From: Actomonas aquatica | GTDB taxonomy: Bacteria; Verrucomicrobiota; Verrucomicrobiia; Opitutales; Opitutaceae | Length of the DNA: 64,000 bases | Reading direction: 5' to 3' | Assembly: GCF_019679435.2 (NCBI RefSeq) | Contig: NZ_CP139781.1 | Span: forward strand, 4,187,753-4,251,752 | Shown here: piece by piece, positions 49,761-57,565 of the stretch | Numbering within the stretch: the stretch's first letter is position 1 | How the letters are laid out: every line of letters starts with the position of its first letter | Position numbers and translations under genes: made by a program | The notes under the pieces: generated by a model | What the model was told of the DNA's origin: nothing | What the model saw: the letters and a program-made list of their open reading frames with translations, nothing else | Database searches by the model: none

Positions 49761-51101
49761 CTACGGGAGGATGGGCAGGCCGGCGGCGCGGCGGAGTTGG
49801 ACGGCGGCGATGCGTTCGGCGGCGGTGGCGACGGCGCGGCGGACGCGGGCCTCGGTGAGGCGGGTCTCGGCGCCGATGAGTTCGGTGGAAAGCAGGGCGC
49901 CGGCTTCGAAGCGTTCGCGGGAGATGCGGGCGGCTTCCTCGGCCTGGGTCACGAGGGTGGCGGTGACGTCGAGTTGCTCGGTGGCGAAGCGGTGGGCGAG
50001 GCGGGCTTGTTCGAGTTCGAGTTGGAGGCCGAGCTCGAGTTGGCGTTGGGCGGCTTCGGTTTCGGTGAGGTCGGCGCGGGCAGCGCGGATCTTGCCGGTG
50101 GTGGCTTTGCCATCGAAGACGGACCACTGGGCCTGGAGGCCGGCCATCCAGGAATCGCCGTCACCATCGAGGCGCCAGCCCTTGTCGAACTGGTAGGAGG
50201 CGAAGGCGTTGACGGAGGGGCGGCGGCCGCTGGCGGCGGCGTCGAGGGACGCGGCGGCGGCTTCGCGCCGGGAGGCGAGGGCGTGGAGCTCGGGGCGTTG
50301 TTCGATGGACGCGGTCGAGGTGGCGGCGGGCGCGGAGAGCGCGGTCACGGCGGGATCGTCGGTGGCGAGCGCGACGGGTTGACCGGCGAGGGGCGGGTGG
50401 CCGAGCAGGTAGAGGAAGTGACGCTCGGCGAGGGTGGCCTGCTGGCGGGCGGCGAGGTGTTGTTCGCGGGTTTGGGCGAGGCGGACCTCGAGGTTGAGCA
50501 GTTCACTCTTGAGGAGCTCACCAGCCTCGAAGCGGAGGCGGGCGATGCGGAGGGATTCCTCGTAGGTGGCGATGGCGGCGTCGAGCGCGGCGATGGCTTC
50601 GCGAGCCTGGCGGATGTTGAAGTAGGCGGTGGCGACGGCGGCATCGAGGCGGGCGAAGGTGGCGTCGCGATCGTGGGCCGAGGCGGTGGCGCCGGCGCGG
50701 GCGGCGGCCTGGGTGGAGGCGGTGCGGCCGCCGGAGTAGAGGGAGTAGGCGACCATGCCGGTGAGGTTGAGGTTATCGACCTGGCCGGGGGCGTTAAAGT
50801 CGATGGCCGGCGTGAAGGCACCCTGGTTGAGGATGCTGCCGAAGGCCATCATCGGGTTGTTGGTCTGGGTGTAGCCGGCCGAGAGGGTGACCTGCGGCAG
50901 GGAGGCGGCGCCGGACTGGTCAACCATGGCCTGGGCGCGGTCGAGCCGGGCGGCGGCGATGGCGGCCTCGGGACTGTGGTCGCGGGCCTCGGTGAGGGCG
51001 GCACGCAGGGTCCAGGGAGAGGTGACGGAAGAGGCGTCGGATTGGCCGACGGCGGCGAGGCTCGCGCAGAGCGCGAGGGCGAGGATGGCAAGGCTTCGCA
51101 T
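49761..51101 (-). CDS. TolC-family outer-membrane channel
   Basis: 446 residues with a signal peptide (SLAILALALCASLAAVGQS). TLRAALTEARDHSPEAAIAA and QVTLSAGYTQTNNPMMAFGS open the first TolC repeat, and SVFDGKATTGKIRAARADLT with EAARISRERFEAGALLSTEL are the second, giving the expected duplicated outer-membrane-efflux-protein fold. It works as trimeric exit duct for the RND pump. It lies 42 bases after the DUF2892 gene. Confidence 0.91.
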   Translation of the reverse strand: MRSLAILALALCASLAAVGQSDASSVTSPWTLRAALTEARDHSPEAAIAAARLDRAQAMVDQSGAASLPQVTLSAGYTQTNNPMMAFGSILNQGAFTPAIDFNAPGQVDNLNLTGMVAYSLYSGGRTASTQAAARAGATASAHDRDATFARLDAAVATAYFNIRQAREAIAALDAAIATYEESLRIARLRFEAGELLKSELLNLEVRLAQTREQHLAARQQATLAERHFLYLLGHPPLAGQPVALATDDPAVTALSAPAATSTASIEQRPELHALASRREAAAASLDAAASGRRPSVNAFASYQFDKGWRLDGDGDSWMAGLQAQWSVFDGKATTGKIRAARADLTETEAAQRQLELGLQLELEQARLAHRFATEQLDVTATLVTQAEEAARISRERFEAGALLSTELIGAETRLTEARVRRAVATAAERIAAVQLRRAAGLPILP

Positions 51102-51143
51102 GGCGGGCGAACGGAGGAGGGTCAGGGAGCGGGCGGGGCGGGG

Positions 51144-51362
51144 TTATTGGCCGCCCCACGCAATCGTGCCATCGGCACGCACCCAGCCCAACTTGTGCAA
51201 GATGAGGGTGGGGGGGCAGAAACCGGTGAAGGCGGATTGGATGAGGTTAAGCCCGATGAAGGTGGTGAACAAGAGCCACCAAGGACTTACGAAGTGGGTA
51301 AGAGCGACGCTGATGAGAATCATCAGGCCGGCCAGGATGCGAATGAAGGAGTCGGTTTTCAT
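51144..51362 (-). CDS. DUF2892-family small membrane protein
   Basis: 72 residues from the ATG at 51362 (longer in-frame sequence upstream overlaps the divergent promoter). It has two membrane segments (IRILAGLMILISVALTHFVS and LLFTTFIGLNLIQSAFTGFC) and ends CPPTLILHKLGWVR, the DUF2892/YgaP-tail pattern with conserved FCP motif. DUF2892 often accompanies rhodanese domains, as in YgaP, and here begins the efflux/rhodanese gene run that diverges from the ArsR gene. Confidence 0.9.
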   Translation of the reverse strand: MKTDSFIRILAGLMILISVALTHFVSPWWLLFTTFIGLNLIQSAFTGFCPPTLILHKLGWVRADGTIAWGGQ

Positions 51363-51389
51363 GGTTGACGGTAAGGCTACTGCATGCGC

Positions 51390-51401
51390 ATATACGTATA
51401 T
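51390..51401. promoter_or_regulatory. ATATACGTATAT palindrome between ArsR and DUF2892 genes
   Basis: A perfect 12-base AT-rich palindrome in the 50-base divergent gap. ArsR-family repressors bind such sites, so this is the likely operator controlling both directions. Confidence 0.6.
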
Positions 51402-51412
51402 AGTTGCCAGCC

Positions 51413-51775
51413 ATGTCAAGCGTTTGCTCAATAGCGGTGATGGGAAAAAAGCCGCGTCAACTTTCCGAACAGGCCATAGATCAGATCTCCCGGCGCTTTG
51501 CGGCGCTGGCCGAGCCGATGCGCCTGAAGCTGATTCACGCGCTCTTTAATGGAGAGAAGTCGGTGAACACGTTGGTGGAGCTCAGCGGGGGCACGCAGGC
51601 TAATGTGTCGCGGCACCTGCAGCATCTGGCGAATGCCGGGGTGTTGAATCGCCGCAAGGAGGGTTTGCAGGTGTTTTATTCGATCGGGGATCCGTCGATT
51701 TTTGACCTGTGCGAGCTGGTGTGTGGGAGCCTGGAGAAGCAGCACGCGACCAAGGCGGCGGCGTTCGGGAGCTGA
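51413..51775 (+). CDS. ArsR-family repressor
   Basis: 120 residues from the ATG at 51413; TTG 51404 and ATG 51440 are alternatives. The winged helix is plain: SRRFAALAEPMRLKLIHALF, KSVNTLVELSGGTQANVSRH (recognition helix) and GVLNRRKEGLQVFYSIGDP. The last helix carries FDLCELVCGSLEKQ, with two Cys three residues apart; no Cys is in the usual recognition-helix metal site. It could sense metals, thiols or persulfides with this pair. It diverges from the DUF2892-TolC-adaptor-RND genes, which are its probable targets. Confidence 0.9.
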   Translation: MSSVCSIAVMGKKPRQLSEQAIDQISRRFAALAEPMRLKLIHALFNGEKSVNTLVELSGGTQANVSRHLQHLANAGVLNRRKEGLQVFYSIGDPSIFDLCELVCGSLEKQHATKAAAFGS

Positions 51776-51840
51776 GGCTACCCGTGCGGGTGCGGCGGTC
51801 GCGGCGGTGGTGAGGCAGGGGCCGAGGGGCAGGGGTTCTT

Positions 51841-51890
51841 CTTAGCCACAGAGGGCACAGAGGAGGCACTGAGGGCGCGGAGGGCGCCTC
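51841..51890 (+). repeat. CACAGAG-type repeat variant
   Basis: TTAGCCACAGAGGGCACAGA then GGAGGCACTGAGGGCGCGGA. It resembles 16545-16590 and fills part of the convergent gap between the ArsR and MOSC genes; the rest of 51776-51970 holds nothing I recognise. Confidence 0.5.
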
Positions 51891-51970
51891 CAGGTTTAGG
51901 GGAGGACAGGGCCGCAGCAGACTCGCCTGAGGCGGGCAAGTGGCGCAGATGCGGGGGCCTGCTGGCTGGT

Positions 51971-52444
51971 TCAGCAGCTGGCTAGGACGGGGTCCAGGGC
52001 GAGGGTGCCGCTGGTGAGGATGCGGGCGCGGAGGCCGCCGCGGCCTTTTAAGAATTCCTCGGCGCCGGGGGCGAAGGCCTGGTCCATCCAGTAGCAGGGG
52101 CTGCATTCGGCGGTGCCCAAAAAGCGGATACCCTGAATCTCAAACTCCCGTCCGATGAGGGTGTTGAGGTCGACGCCCTCGGTGATGATGTTGCGACGCA
52201 GGACGGAGGGTTCGCGGTCGTAGACACCGAGAGCCTGTTGCATGGCTTGAAACACCTCGATGGCGAAGAAGGTGACCTGGCCCTTGTAGTTGTCTTTGAA
52301 GTCGAAGAAGCGGTCGCCCTGCAGTCCGCGGCCCGCGACACATTCCACGGAGTCGACTTCGAGGGTCGGGTGGGTGCCGGCGGGTTTGCCGTGATGGCCA
52401 AAAAAGTTGTGGCCGGGAGAGACGTAGCAGTGGAGCAGTTTCAC
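51971..52444 (-). CDS. MOSC-domain protein
   Basis: 157 residues from a GTG at 52444, since KLLHCYVSPGHNFFGHHGKP is the usual N-terminus of this small MOSC subfamily; a longer start to 52537 is possible. VECVAGRGLQGDRFFDFKDN is the central strand-loop, RRNIITEGVDLNTLIGREF follows, and TAECSPCYWMDQAFAPGAEE carries the conserved Cys found in MOSC sulfur-carrier proteins. MOSC proteins handle persulfide or molybdenum-cofactor sulfur. It is the last gene in the nitrite locus run (gap of 113 bases to the cupin gene). Confidence 0.88.
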   Translation of the reverse strand: MKLLHCYVSPGHNFFGHHGKPAGTHPTLEVDSVECVAGRGLQGDRFFDFKDNYKGQVTFFAIEVFQAMQQALGVYDREPSVLRRNIITEGVDLNTLIGREFEIQGIRFLGTAECSPCYWMDQAFAPGAEEFLKGRGGLRARILTSGTLALDPVLASC

Positions 52445-52557
52445 GGGGATGGGAGTGACCTTGCGCGACGGAGAGCGGTTTGGCGAGTCGGCTTCTTGAG
52501 CGATCGCATGCGAGATGCTGCTCGAGACCAGTGACAATACCGCGGTTGAATTTGGTC

Positions 52558-52899
52558 TCAGGGCTTGAGCAACAGGAGCGTGAAGGCGGCGGGCTCGGGG
52601 GCGCGGACGGCGTGGGCGAGTTGGGGCGGGAAATGCAGGTGGTCGCCGGGGTTCAGTTCGAATTGCTCGCCGCCGGCCGTGATGATGAGGCGGCCGCGGG
52701 TCACGATCACCAGTGCTTGGTGGGGGTTGGTGTGCTCGGTCAGTTCTTCGCCTTCATCGAGGGCGAAGTGCATGGCTTTGCCGCCGACGCAGGAGAGCAG
52801 GGTTTGGCTCAAGATTCCGCCGGGAGGCGCGGTTTGCAGTGAGGCGGCGGGAAGTTGGGTCGCTTCGCGCGCGGTTGCCGAAAAGAGGGTGTTGGCCAT
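52558..52899 (-). CDS. Small cupin-domain protein
   Basis: 113 residues. A single cupin barrel: ELTEHTNPHQALVIVTRGRL with one metal-binding His pair region and FELNPGDHLHFPPQLAHAVR with the last motif. One of the usual His/Glu ligands is replaced, so metal binding is uncertain. Function unknown; its position between truncated haemoglobin and MOSC genes suggests a role in nitrite or NO metabolism. It starts 16 bases after the haemoglobin stop. Confidence 0.85.
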   Translation of the reverse strand: MANTLFSATAREATQLPAASLQTAPPGGILSQTLLSCVGGKAMHFALDEGEELTEHTNPHQALVIVTRGRLIITAGGEQFELNPGDHLHFPPQLAHAVRAPEPAAFTLLLLKP

Positions 52900-52915
52900 G
52901 GTCGGGGGAGGGAAA

Positions 52916-53278
52916 TCAGCTCTGCAGGCGTCGGGCGAAATTGTGCGCGACGGTTACGAGTTCTTCGGCGATGGGGCCGGGGAATTTGATGTGACAATGC
53001 CGGCTCCAGAGCTCCAACCAGGCGGCGAAGTGAGGCGGCTGAAGCGGCATGGATTTGTGGACGTGATAGACGGGACCGGCGTAGCGCGTCGGGCCGCCGA
53101 GGACGGTGCTCCAGAAATTGGCGATCTTCTCCAAATGGTTCGGCCAATCGGTGACGTGGGCGGCGAAGATGGGGCCTATGTCGGCGTGTTGGCGCACATC
53201 GGCGTAGAAGGAGCGCAGCAGCTGCAGGAGCGGATCGCGACCGCCAACGCGGTCGAAGAGGGAATCGGTTGTGGTCAT
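52916..53278 (-). CDS. Truncated haemoglobin, group III-like
   Basis: 120 residues from the ATG at 53278; the longer frame upstream overlaps ccsA and is not used. SLFDRVGGRDPLLQLLRSFY, FAAHVTDWPNHLEKIANFWS, YHVHKSMPLQPPHFAAWLEL and FARRLQS correspond to the short globin fold, with a proximal His in the YHVHKS segment region and the HFAAWL helix of group III. Such globins detoxify NO or bind nitrite, and this gene is inside the nitrite operon, eight bases after ccsA. Confidence 0.87.
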   Translation of the reverse strand: MTTTDSLFDRVGGRDPLLQLLRSFYADVRQHADIGPIFAAHVTDWPNHLEKIANFWSTVLGGPTRYAGPVYHVHKSMPLQPPHFAAWLELWSRHCHIKFPGPIAEELVTVAHNFARRLQS

Positions 53279-53286
53279 CGGGTCCG

Positions 53287-54075
53287 TCAGCCGGCGTAGG
53301 TGTGCACACTCTGTTGGGCAGAGGGCAGGTAATTGACGCCAAACCAACATACCATGACCACCGCGCTGGCCAGCGCAAGGTAGGCGGCGGCGCGACGGGG
53401 GCGAGCCTGCCATTCTGAGCGCAGGTGCAGGTAGCCGAGATAAACGGCCCACGTGAGGAAGGCCCAGGTTTCCTTGGGATCCCAGGTCCAGTAGTGACCC
53501 CAGGCCTCCTTGGCCCAGACGGCTCCGGCGAGCAGGCCGAGACTGAGAAAACTGAAGCCCAACCAAAGGCCAACTTCGGCCAGGCCGAGGGTGCGTCTGC
53601 AACGCTGCCGGGCGCTGTCGTCATCGCGTCGACCCTGCCACCAAGCCCAGGCGGCCAGCGCGGCGGCGTAGGTGAGAAACGCATACGCCAGCAGGTAGAG
53701 CACGACGTGCGGCACGAAGAACGGACTCTGCAGGGCGGGCATGAGCGTGCGGTCGTGGGTCTCCGGGCGCAGGGCGGTGATGGTGAGGAACAAGGTCGCG
53801 ATGCCCACGGCGTAGGCGAGGGGCCAGCGCCAGCGCACGAGCATGTAGATGGCGAGGCCGCAGAGCGGCAGCAGGGCCCCAAACCACAGGCGGGTTTCGC
53901 CGAGGGTGCGCAGGGGCGGGCGGCCGAGGTGGAGCCATAGGCCGCTGAGAAAGGCGATGACGAGGGCGGTGCCGGCGAGCACCCACGGCCATGGTTTTTG
54001 GCGGCCGATGGTAAAGCCGCCGAGCCAGAGCGTGCCGGCGCCGCCGACGATCCAAGGGAACAGTTGCCAGGTCAT
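53287..54075 (-). CDS. ccsA: Cytochrome c biogenesis protein CcsA/ResC
   Basis: 262 residues with about eight helices. The WWD motif GHYWTWDPKETWAFLTW near residue 185 is the haem-handling loop of CcsA/CcmC proteins, and PHVVLYLLAYAFLTYAAALA with its His lies before it. It overlaps resB by four bases, so the two are translationally coupled. Together they form the system II haem lyase used for nitrite reductase haem attachment; the NrfI protein of Wolinella is the fused form. Confidence 0.92.
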   Translation of the reverse strand: MTWQLFPWIVGGAGTLWLGGFTIGRQKPWPWVLAGTALVIAFLSGLWLHLGRPPLRTLGETRLWFGALLPLCGLAIYMLVRWRWPLAYAVGIATLFLTITALRPETHDRTLMPALQSPFFVPHVVLYLLAYAFLTYAAALAAWAWWQGRRDDDSARQRCRRTLGLAEVGLWLGFSFLSLGLLAGAVWAKEAWGHYWTWDPKETWAFLTWAVYLGYLHLRSEWQARPRRAAAYLALASAVVMVCWFGVNYLPSAQQSVHTYAG

Positions 54076-55340
54076 GCGGAGTCCTCCGGGCCGAGGGTTT
54101 TGAGTTGGCGGAGCAGGCCGGCGGCGCGACCGAGGCCGAGCAGGGCGCCGAGGCTCATGAAGGCGAAACCAGTGTAAACGGCGGGCAGCCAGGGGTCGCG
54201 AATGGCTTCAATCTGGGACCAGCGCAGGCCGTCGGGTCGAGCGGTGTCATACCCTTTCTGATACAACCACCAGCCGTCGACGCGCAGCGGGCGGTTGACT
54301 TGAATGGAGGCGGGCAACGGTTCCTGGTCGGGACGCACGAGGGTGAAGTCGGATTGAAACAGGTGGGCGCGCAGTTCGGGCATGGTGGCAACGACGTCAC
54401 CGAGGCCGACGAAGAGCGGGGGCACGCGGGCATTGCCGGCGGAGACCCAGCCCTCGGCGCTGCGACCATCGGGGGCGGTGACCTTGAGGCGGGCGGCCGC
54501 GACGCCGTCGTCGGCGGCGGCGGACCACGGGGCTTGGTGAGTGACCTCGAAGACCTCGATGGCGTAACCGGCGAGGGTGCCGGAGGAGTCGGCCGTGAGG
54601 GTGAGAAGGTCCTCACCGCGGGCGAGCAGAGGTTCGCCGGTTTCGCCGTGGAGGAGGGTGAGTTGCGGCGGGTAGTAGTCGACGGTGAGCTTCTGGAGGT
54701 GAATCGCGAAGGGCGTCTCGACAGTGGTGTGGGCTTCGTTGTCGGTGCCCTGCCAGACGAAGCCGTTTTCGCTGACCCACAGGTCGAGGCGGCGGAGGTC
54801 ACCGACGCCGAAGAGGGCGGCGGTCAGGGCGACATAAACGCCGACGTGGTTGAAGAGGAAGAGCGAGGACCAGTGGAGGCCGCGGGCCAGATGGGTGAGG
54901 GTGGCCCAGGCGAGGTTGCCGGTGAGCAGCAGCAGCAGGAAGACAAACGGCGGGGCAGTGAGCACACGCTGGTAGAGGGCGACGGGTTCACCGTGGGCGT
55001 GGGTGATCTGGGGGAAGGTGCCGAGCACGGCCCCCCAAGTGGCCAAACCGGCGAGAGTGAGCACGGCGAGGCGGGAGCCGGCGAGGGTGGCGAGCAGGGA
55101 GGTGCCGCGCAGGGTGAAGTAGGTGAGGAGTTGGAGGGCGATCCACGCGGCGAGCAGGATGCCGTTGAGCGGCCAGACGGGGATGGGGAAGCCGTGGTGG
55201 TGGAGGGCAAAATCGACGCCGAAGCCGGCGGCGGTGGTGCCGATGAGGACGAGCGCTGCGCCGCTCCACGTGTTGCCCAGCGGGAGCGTGCGGAGCGTGG
55301 CGCGGAGCAGGGACGGTGAGGTGGTCGCGGCGGTCGACAT
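54072..55340 (-). CDS. resB: Cytochrome c biogenesis protein ResB/CcsB-like
   Basis: 422 residues. Several membrane helices in the N-terminal half (SGAALVLIGTTAAGFGVDFA, VFLLLLLTGNLAWATLTHLA, YVALTAALFGVGD), then a large soluble domain with ETPFAIHLQKLTVDYYPPQL and NRPLRVDGWWLYQKGYDT, typical of ResB, and a final helix. It binds haem and apocytochrome with CcsA. It sits between nrfA and ccsA, which assigns the pair to maturation of the multihaem nitrite reductase. Confidence 0.88.
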   Translation of the reverse strand: MSTAATTSPSLLRATLRTLPLGNTWSGAALVLIGTTAAGFGVDFALHHHGFPIPVWPLNGILLAAWIALQLLTYFTLRGTSLLATLAGSRLAVLTLAGLATWGAVLGTFPQITHAHGEPVALYQRVLTAPPFVFLLLLLTGNLAWATLTHLARGLHWSSLFLFNHVGVYVALTAALFGVGDLRRLDLWVSENGFVWQGTDNEAHTTVETPFAIHLQKLTVDYYPPQLTLLHGETGEPLLARGEDLLTLTADSSGTLAGYAIEVFEVTHQAPWSAAADDGVAAARLKVTAPDGRSAEGWVSAGNARVPPLFVGLGDVVATMPELRAHLFQSDFTLVRPDQEPLPASIQVNRPLRVDGWWLYQKGYDTARPDGLRWSQIEAIRDPWLPAVYTGFAFMSLGALLGLGRAAGLLRQLKTLGPEDSA

Positions 55341-55411
55341 GGCGCGGACGGGAGCGGAGCGGAGAGACAGGGAGACGCGGCTTGGAGGGCCGCGTCCACC
55401 GGGGTCTGCGG

Positions 55412-56920
55412 TTACAGTTCGTTGTAGCGGGGGGAGTCGGCGTTGAGAGCGGCGGGAAGTTGGGCTTCGCGCTCGGCGGCGGCTTCATCCCAGGCGGGGA
55501 AGTTCTCGGCCTTTTGGCGTTCCTTGACGCCGTGGATTTTATCCATGTCGAGGCCGATGTAGGCCTGGGCTTTTTCCTTGGTGGAGATGTCGGGCATGGC
55601 CACGGGATCGGTCACGCCGTGGGCGAAGAGCACGCGGGTGAGGGCGTTGCGGGCGGATTCGGCCTTTTGCACGGCGGTGCCGAGCACGCGGCTGGCTTCG
55701 ACAGGGGAGTGGAAGCCGTAGCCATTGGCGGAGGAGACCCAGTCCCAGCGCCATTGGGCGTGGCGGATGAGGGTCAAGACGGGTTTCATTTCCTCGGCGG
55801 TGGCACCGGCTTCCCAGGCGGCCTTGGCTTCGATGTGAGCGGCGACGAGGGCGTTTTCGGTGAGTTCGAGCAACTCGATGACGCGGTTCTGGCGGCTGTA
55901 GACATCGGTGAGGAGGGTGTCGTTGTTCTCGCGGTGACAGACGGCGCAGGATTGGGCGGTATCCGCGAGAGGACTACGCACTTGGTGGTCGGTGAATTTT
56001 TGGCCGCCCTCACTCTTGTAGGGCATATGGCAGTCGGAGCAGGAGACGCCGCGCTGGGCGTGGACGCCGGTCATGTAGAGTTCGTAGTCGGGGTGCTGCG
56101 CCTTGATCATGGGGGTCTTGGACAGGGGGTGCACCCAGTCGGCGAAGTCGATGGCGTCGTAGTAGGCTTCCATGTCATCGGCGGAGTAGCCCTTGTCCCA
56201 GGGGAAGGTGAGATACTTGTCCTTGCCCTTGAAGTAATACTCCACGTGGCACTGGGCGCAGACGAGGGTGCGCATCTCTTGGTGAGAGGCCTGATTGATA
56301 TCCTTGCCCTGGCGGGCGAAAGCTTCGACGAGGGCGGGGCGGGTGACGCGCAGAGACATGCCCTGGGGGTCGTGGCAGTCCTGGCAGCCGATGGCGTTGG
56401 TGATTTCCTTGCCCATCTCCATAATGTTCGAGCCGTAGAAGGCGGAGGCGCCGATCTCGCCGATGACGCGGGGAACGTCGGTGGATTTGCAGGTCCAGCA
56501 GGTGCCGGGCAGGGTTTCGACGGTGGTGCGAAGGGAGTTGCGAATGTCTTCGACGGCGTGAGCGTGGCCGCGGCCCTGTTTGTAGTCGCGGGAAAAGGCG
56601 TAGCCGGCCCAGAGAATGACCATGCGAGGGTTCTTCTTGAGGTAGTCGATCTCGATGGAGCCCATGTGGGCGGAGGCGAAGTCGCCCTCGAGGGTGCGCT
56701 TGTAGGAGTCGTATTGGCGCGGGAAGTTGACGCCCCAGACGCCATTGCGCGGTTCGACGTCGGCGATGGGTTGGACGAGTTCGGTGCGGAAGGTTTCCTG
56801 GCGGCGCTCGACGATGGAAGCGGCGAGCAGGCCGACGGCGAAGACACCGGCGATGGTGCCGAGGAAGAGAAGCCAGCCGATCCAAGGGCGGCGTTCGACG
56901 GTTTCGGTAAGGGACTTCAT
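55412..56920 (-). CDS. nrfA: Ammonia-forming cytochrome c nitrite reductase NrfA
   Basis: 502 residues with an N-terminal membrane or signal segment (WIGWLLFLGTIAGVFAVGLL). Haem sites in order are CWTCK near residue 140 (the Lys-ligated active-site haem typical of NrfA), CQDCH, CAQCH, CSDCH and CAVCH, all five of a pentahaem enzyme. DYKQGRGHAHAVEDI and YFKGKDKYLTFPWDKG are NrfA conserved regions. The enzyme reduces nitrite to ammonium with six electrons. It follows nrfH by 21 bases and precedes resB. Confidence 0.97.
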   Translation of the reverse strand: MKSLTETVERRPWIGWLLFLGTIAGVFAVGLLAASIVERRQETFRTELVQPIADVEPRNGVWGVNFPRQYDSYKRTLEGDFASAHMGSIEIDYLKKNPRMVILWAGYAFSRDYKQGRGHAHAVEDIRNSLRTTVETLPGTCWTCKSTDVPRVIGEIGASAFYGSNIMEMGKEITNAIGCQDCHDPQGMSLRVTRPALVEAFARQGKDINQASHQEMRTLVCAQCHVEYYFKGKDKYLTFPWDKGYSADDMEAYYDAIDFADWVHPLSKTPMIKAQHPDYELYMTGVHAQRGVSCSDCHMPYKSEGGQKFTDHQVRSPLADTAQSCAVCHRENNDTLLTDVYSRQNRVIELLELTENALVAAHIEAKAAWEAGATAEEMKPVLTLIRHAQWRWDWVSSANGYGFHSPVEASRVLGTAVQKAESARNALTRVLFAHGVTDPVAMPDISTKEKAQAYIGLDMDKIHGVKERQKAENFPAWDEAAAEREAQLPAALNADSPRYNEL

Positions 56921-56941
56921 GGCGGGAGGCGGGCGGAGCAG

Positions 56942-57553
56942 TTAGGGTTGAGTGGGTGCGGGCTCGGATAGCTGGGCTTCGAGCCACTTGGGCATGTTGA
57001 GAGGGGTGGGTTGCGGGACGTTGGCGTCGGGCACGGAGGAGAGGCTGTTGACCCGGCCGTGGGGCACCTCGCGGTGGCAGTCCCAGCAGGCGCGACCGGC
57101 CCCGTGCGGAGTGTCGGCGAACATGGGGCCGACCTCGGAGAGCAGGTCGTTGTGGCAGCGCACGCAGTTGTCCTGCACGACGGTGGCTCCGGCCTCGTGG
57201 ATGCGGATGACCTGAGGCTCGAGGTGGAAGGTAAACATGAAGGCGTGGCGGGTGCCATCGGAGGCCTTGAAGGCGTATTTTTTGATCACGTTGTCGTGGG
57301 GCACGTGGCAGTCGTTGCAGGTGGCTACGCGGGCGTGGCTACTGGTGGCCCAGGTGGCGTATTGGGGAGCCATGACGTGGCAGTTCACACAGGTGGCCGG
57401 ATCATTGCCGAGGTAGGAGGAGGCGCGGGACACGTGGAAAGTGACGGCGGAAAGGCCACCGAAGACGCCGAGGGCCAGGATGACGCCAAGATGCCAGCGG
57501 CGGGGGGGGCGCAGGGCCCGGAGCACGGAGAAAACGCGAGCGATGGCAGACAC
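56942..57553 (-). CDS. nrfH: NrfH, NapC/NirT-type tetrahaem quinol dehydrogenase
   Basis: 203 residues from a GTG start. An N-terminal helix (WHLGVILALGVFGGLSAVTF) anchors four c-type haem motifs: CVNCHVM (with the Met region of NrfH haem 1), CNDCH, CVRCH and CWDCH. It takes electrons from menaquinol and passes them to NrfA, with which it forms the membrane complex. It lies between the porin and nrfA genes. Confidence 0.96.
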   Translation of the reverse strand: MSAIARVFSVLRALRPPRRWHLGVILALGVFGGLSAVTFHVSRASSYLGNDPATCVNCHVMAPQYATWATSSHARVATCNDCHVPHDNVIKKYAFKASDGTRHAFMFTFHLEPQVIRIHEAGATVVQDNCVRCHNDLLSEVGPMFADTPHGAGRACWDCHREVPHGRVNSLSSVPDANVPQPTPLNMPKWLEAQLSEPAPTQP

Positions 57554-57565
57554 AGGCGGGCGGGG

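Noticed and set aside
45410..51101. RND system considered as a Cus-type copper pump
   Set aside because: The methionine ladder and Met-rich adaptor motifs are not seen, and the neighbours are rhodanese and DUF2892 genes rather than copper genes.
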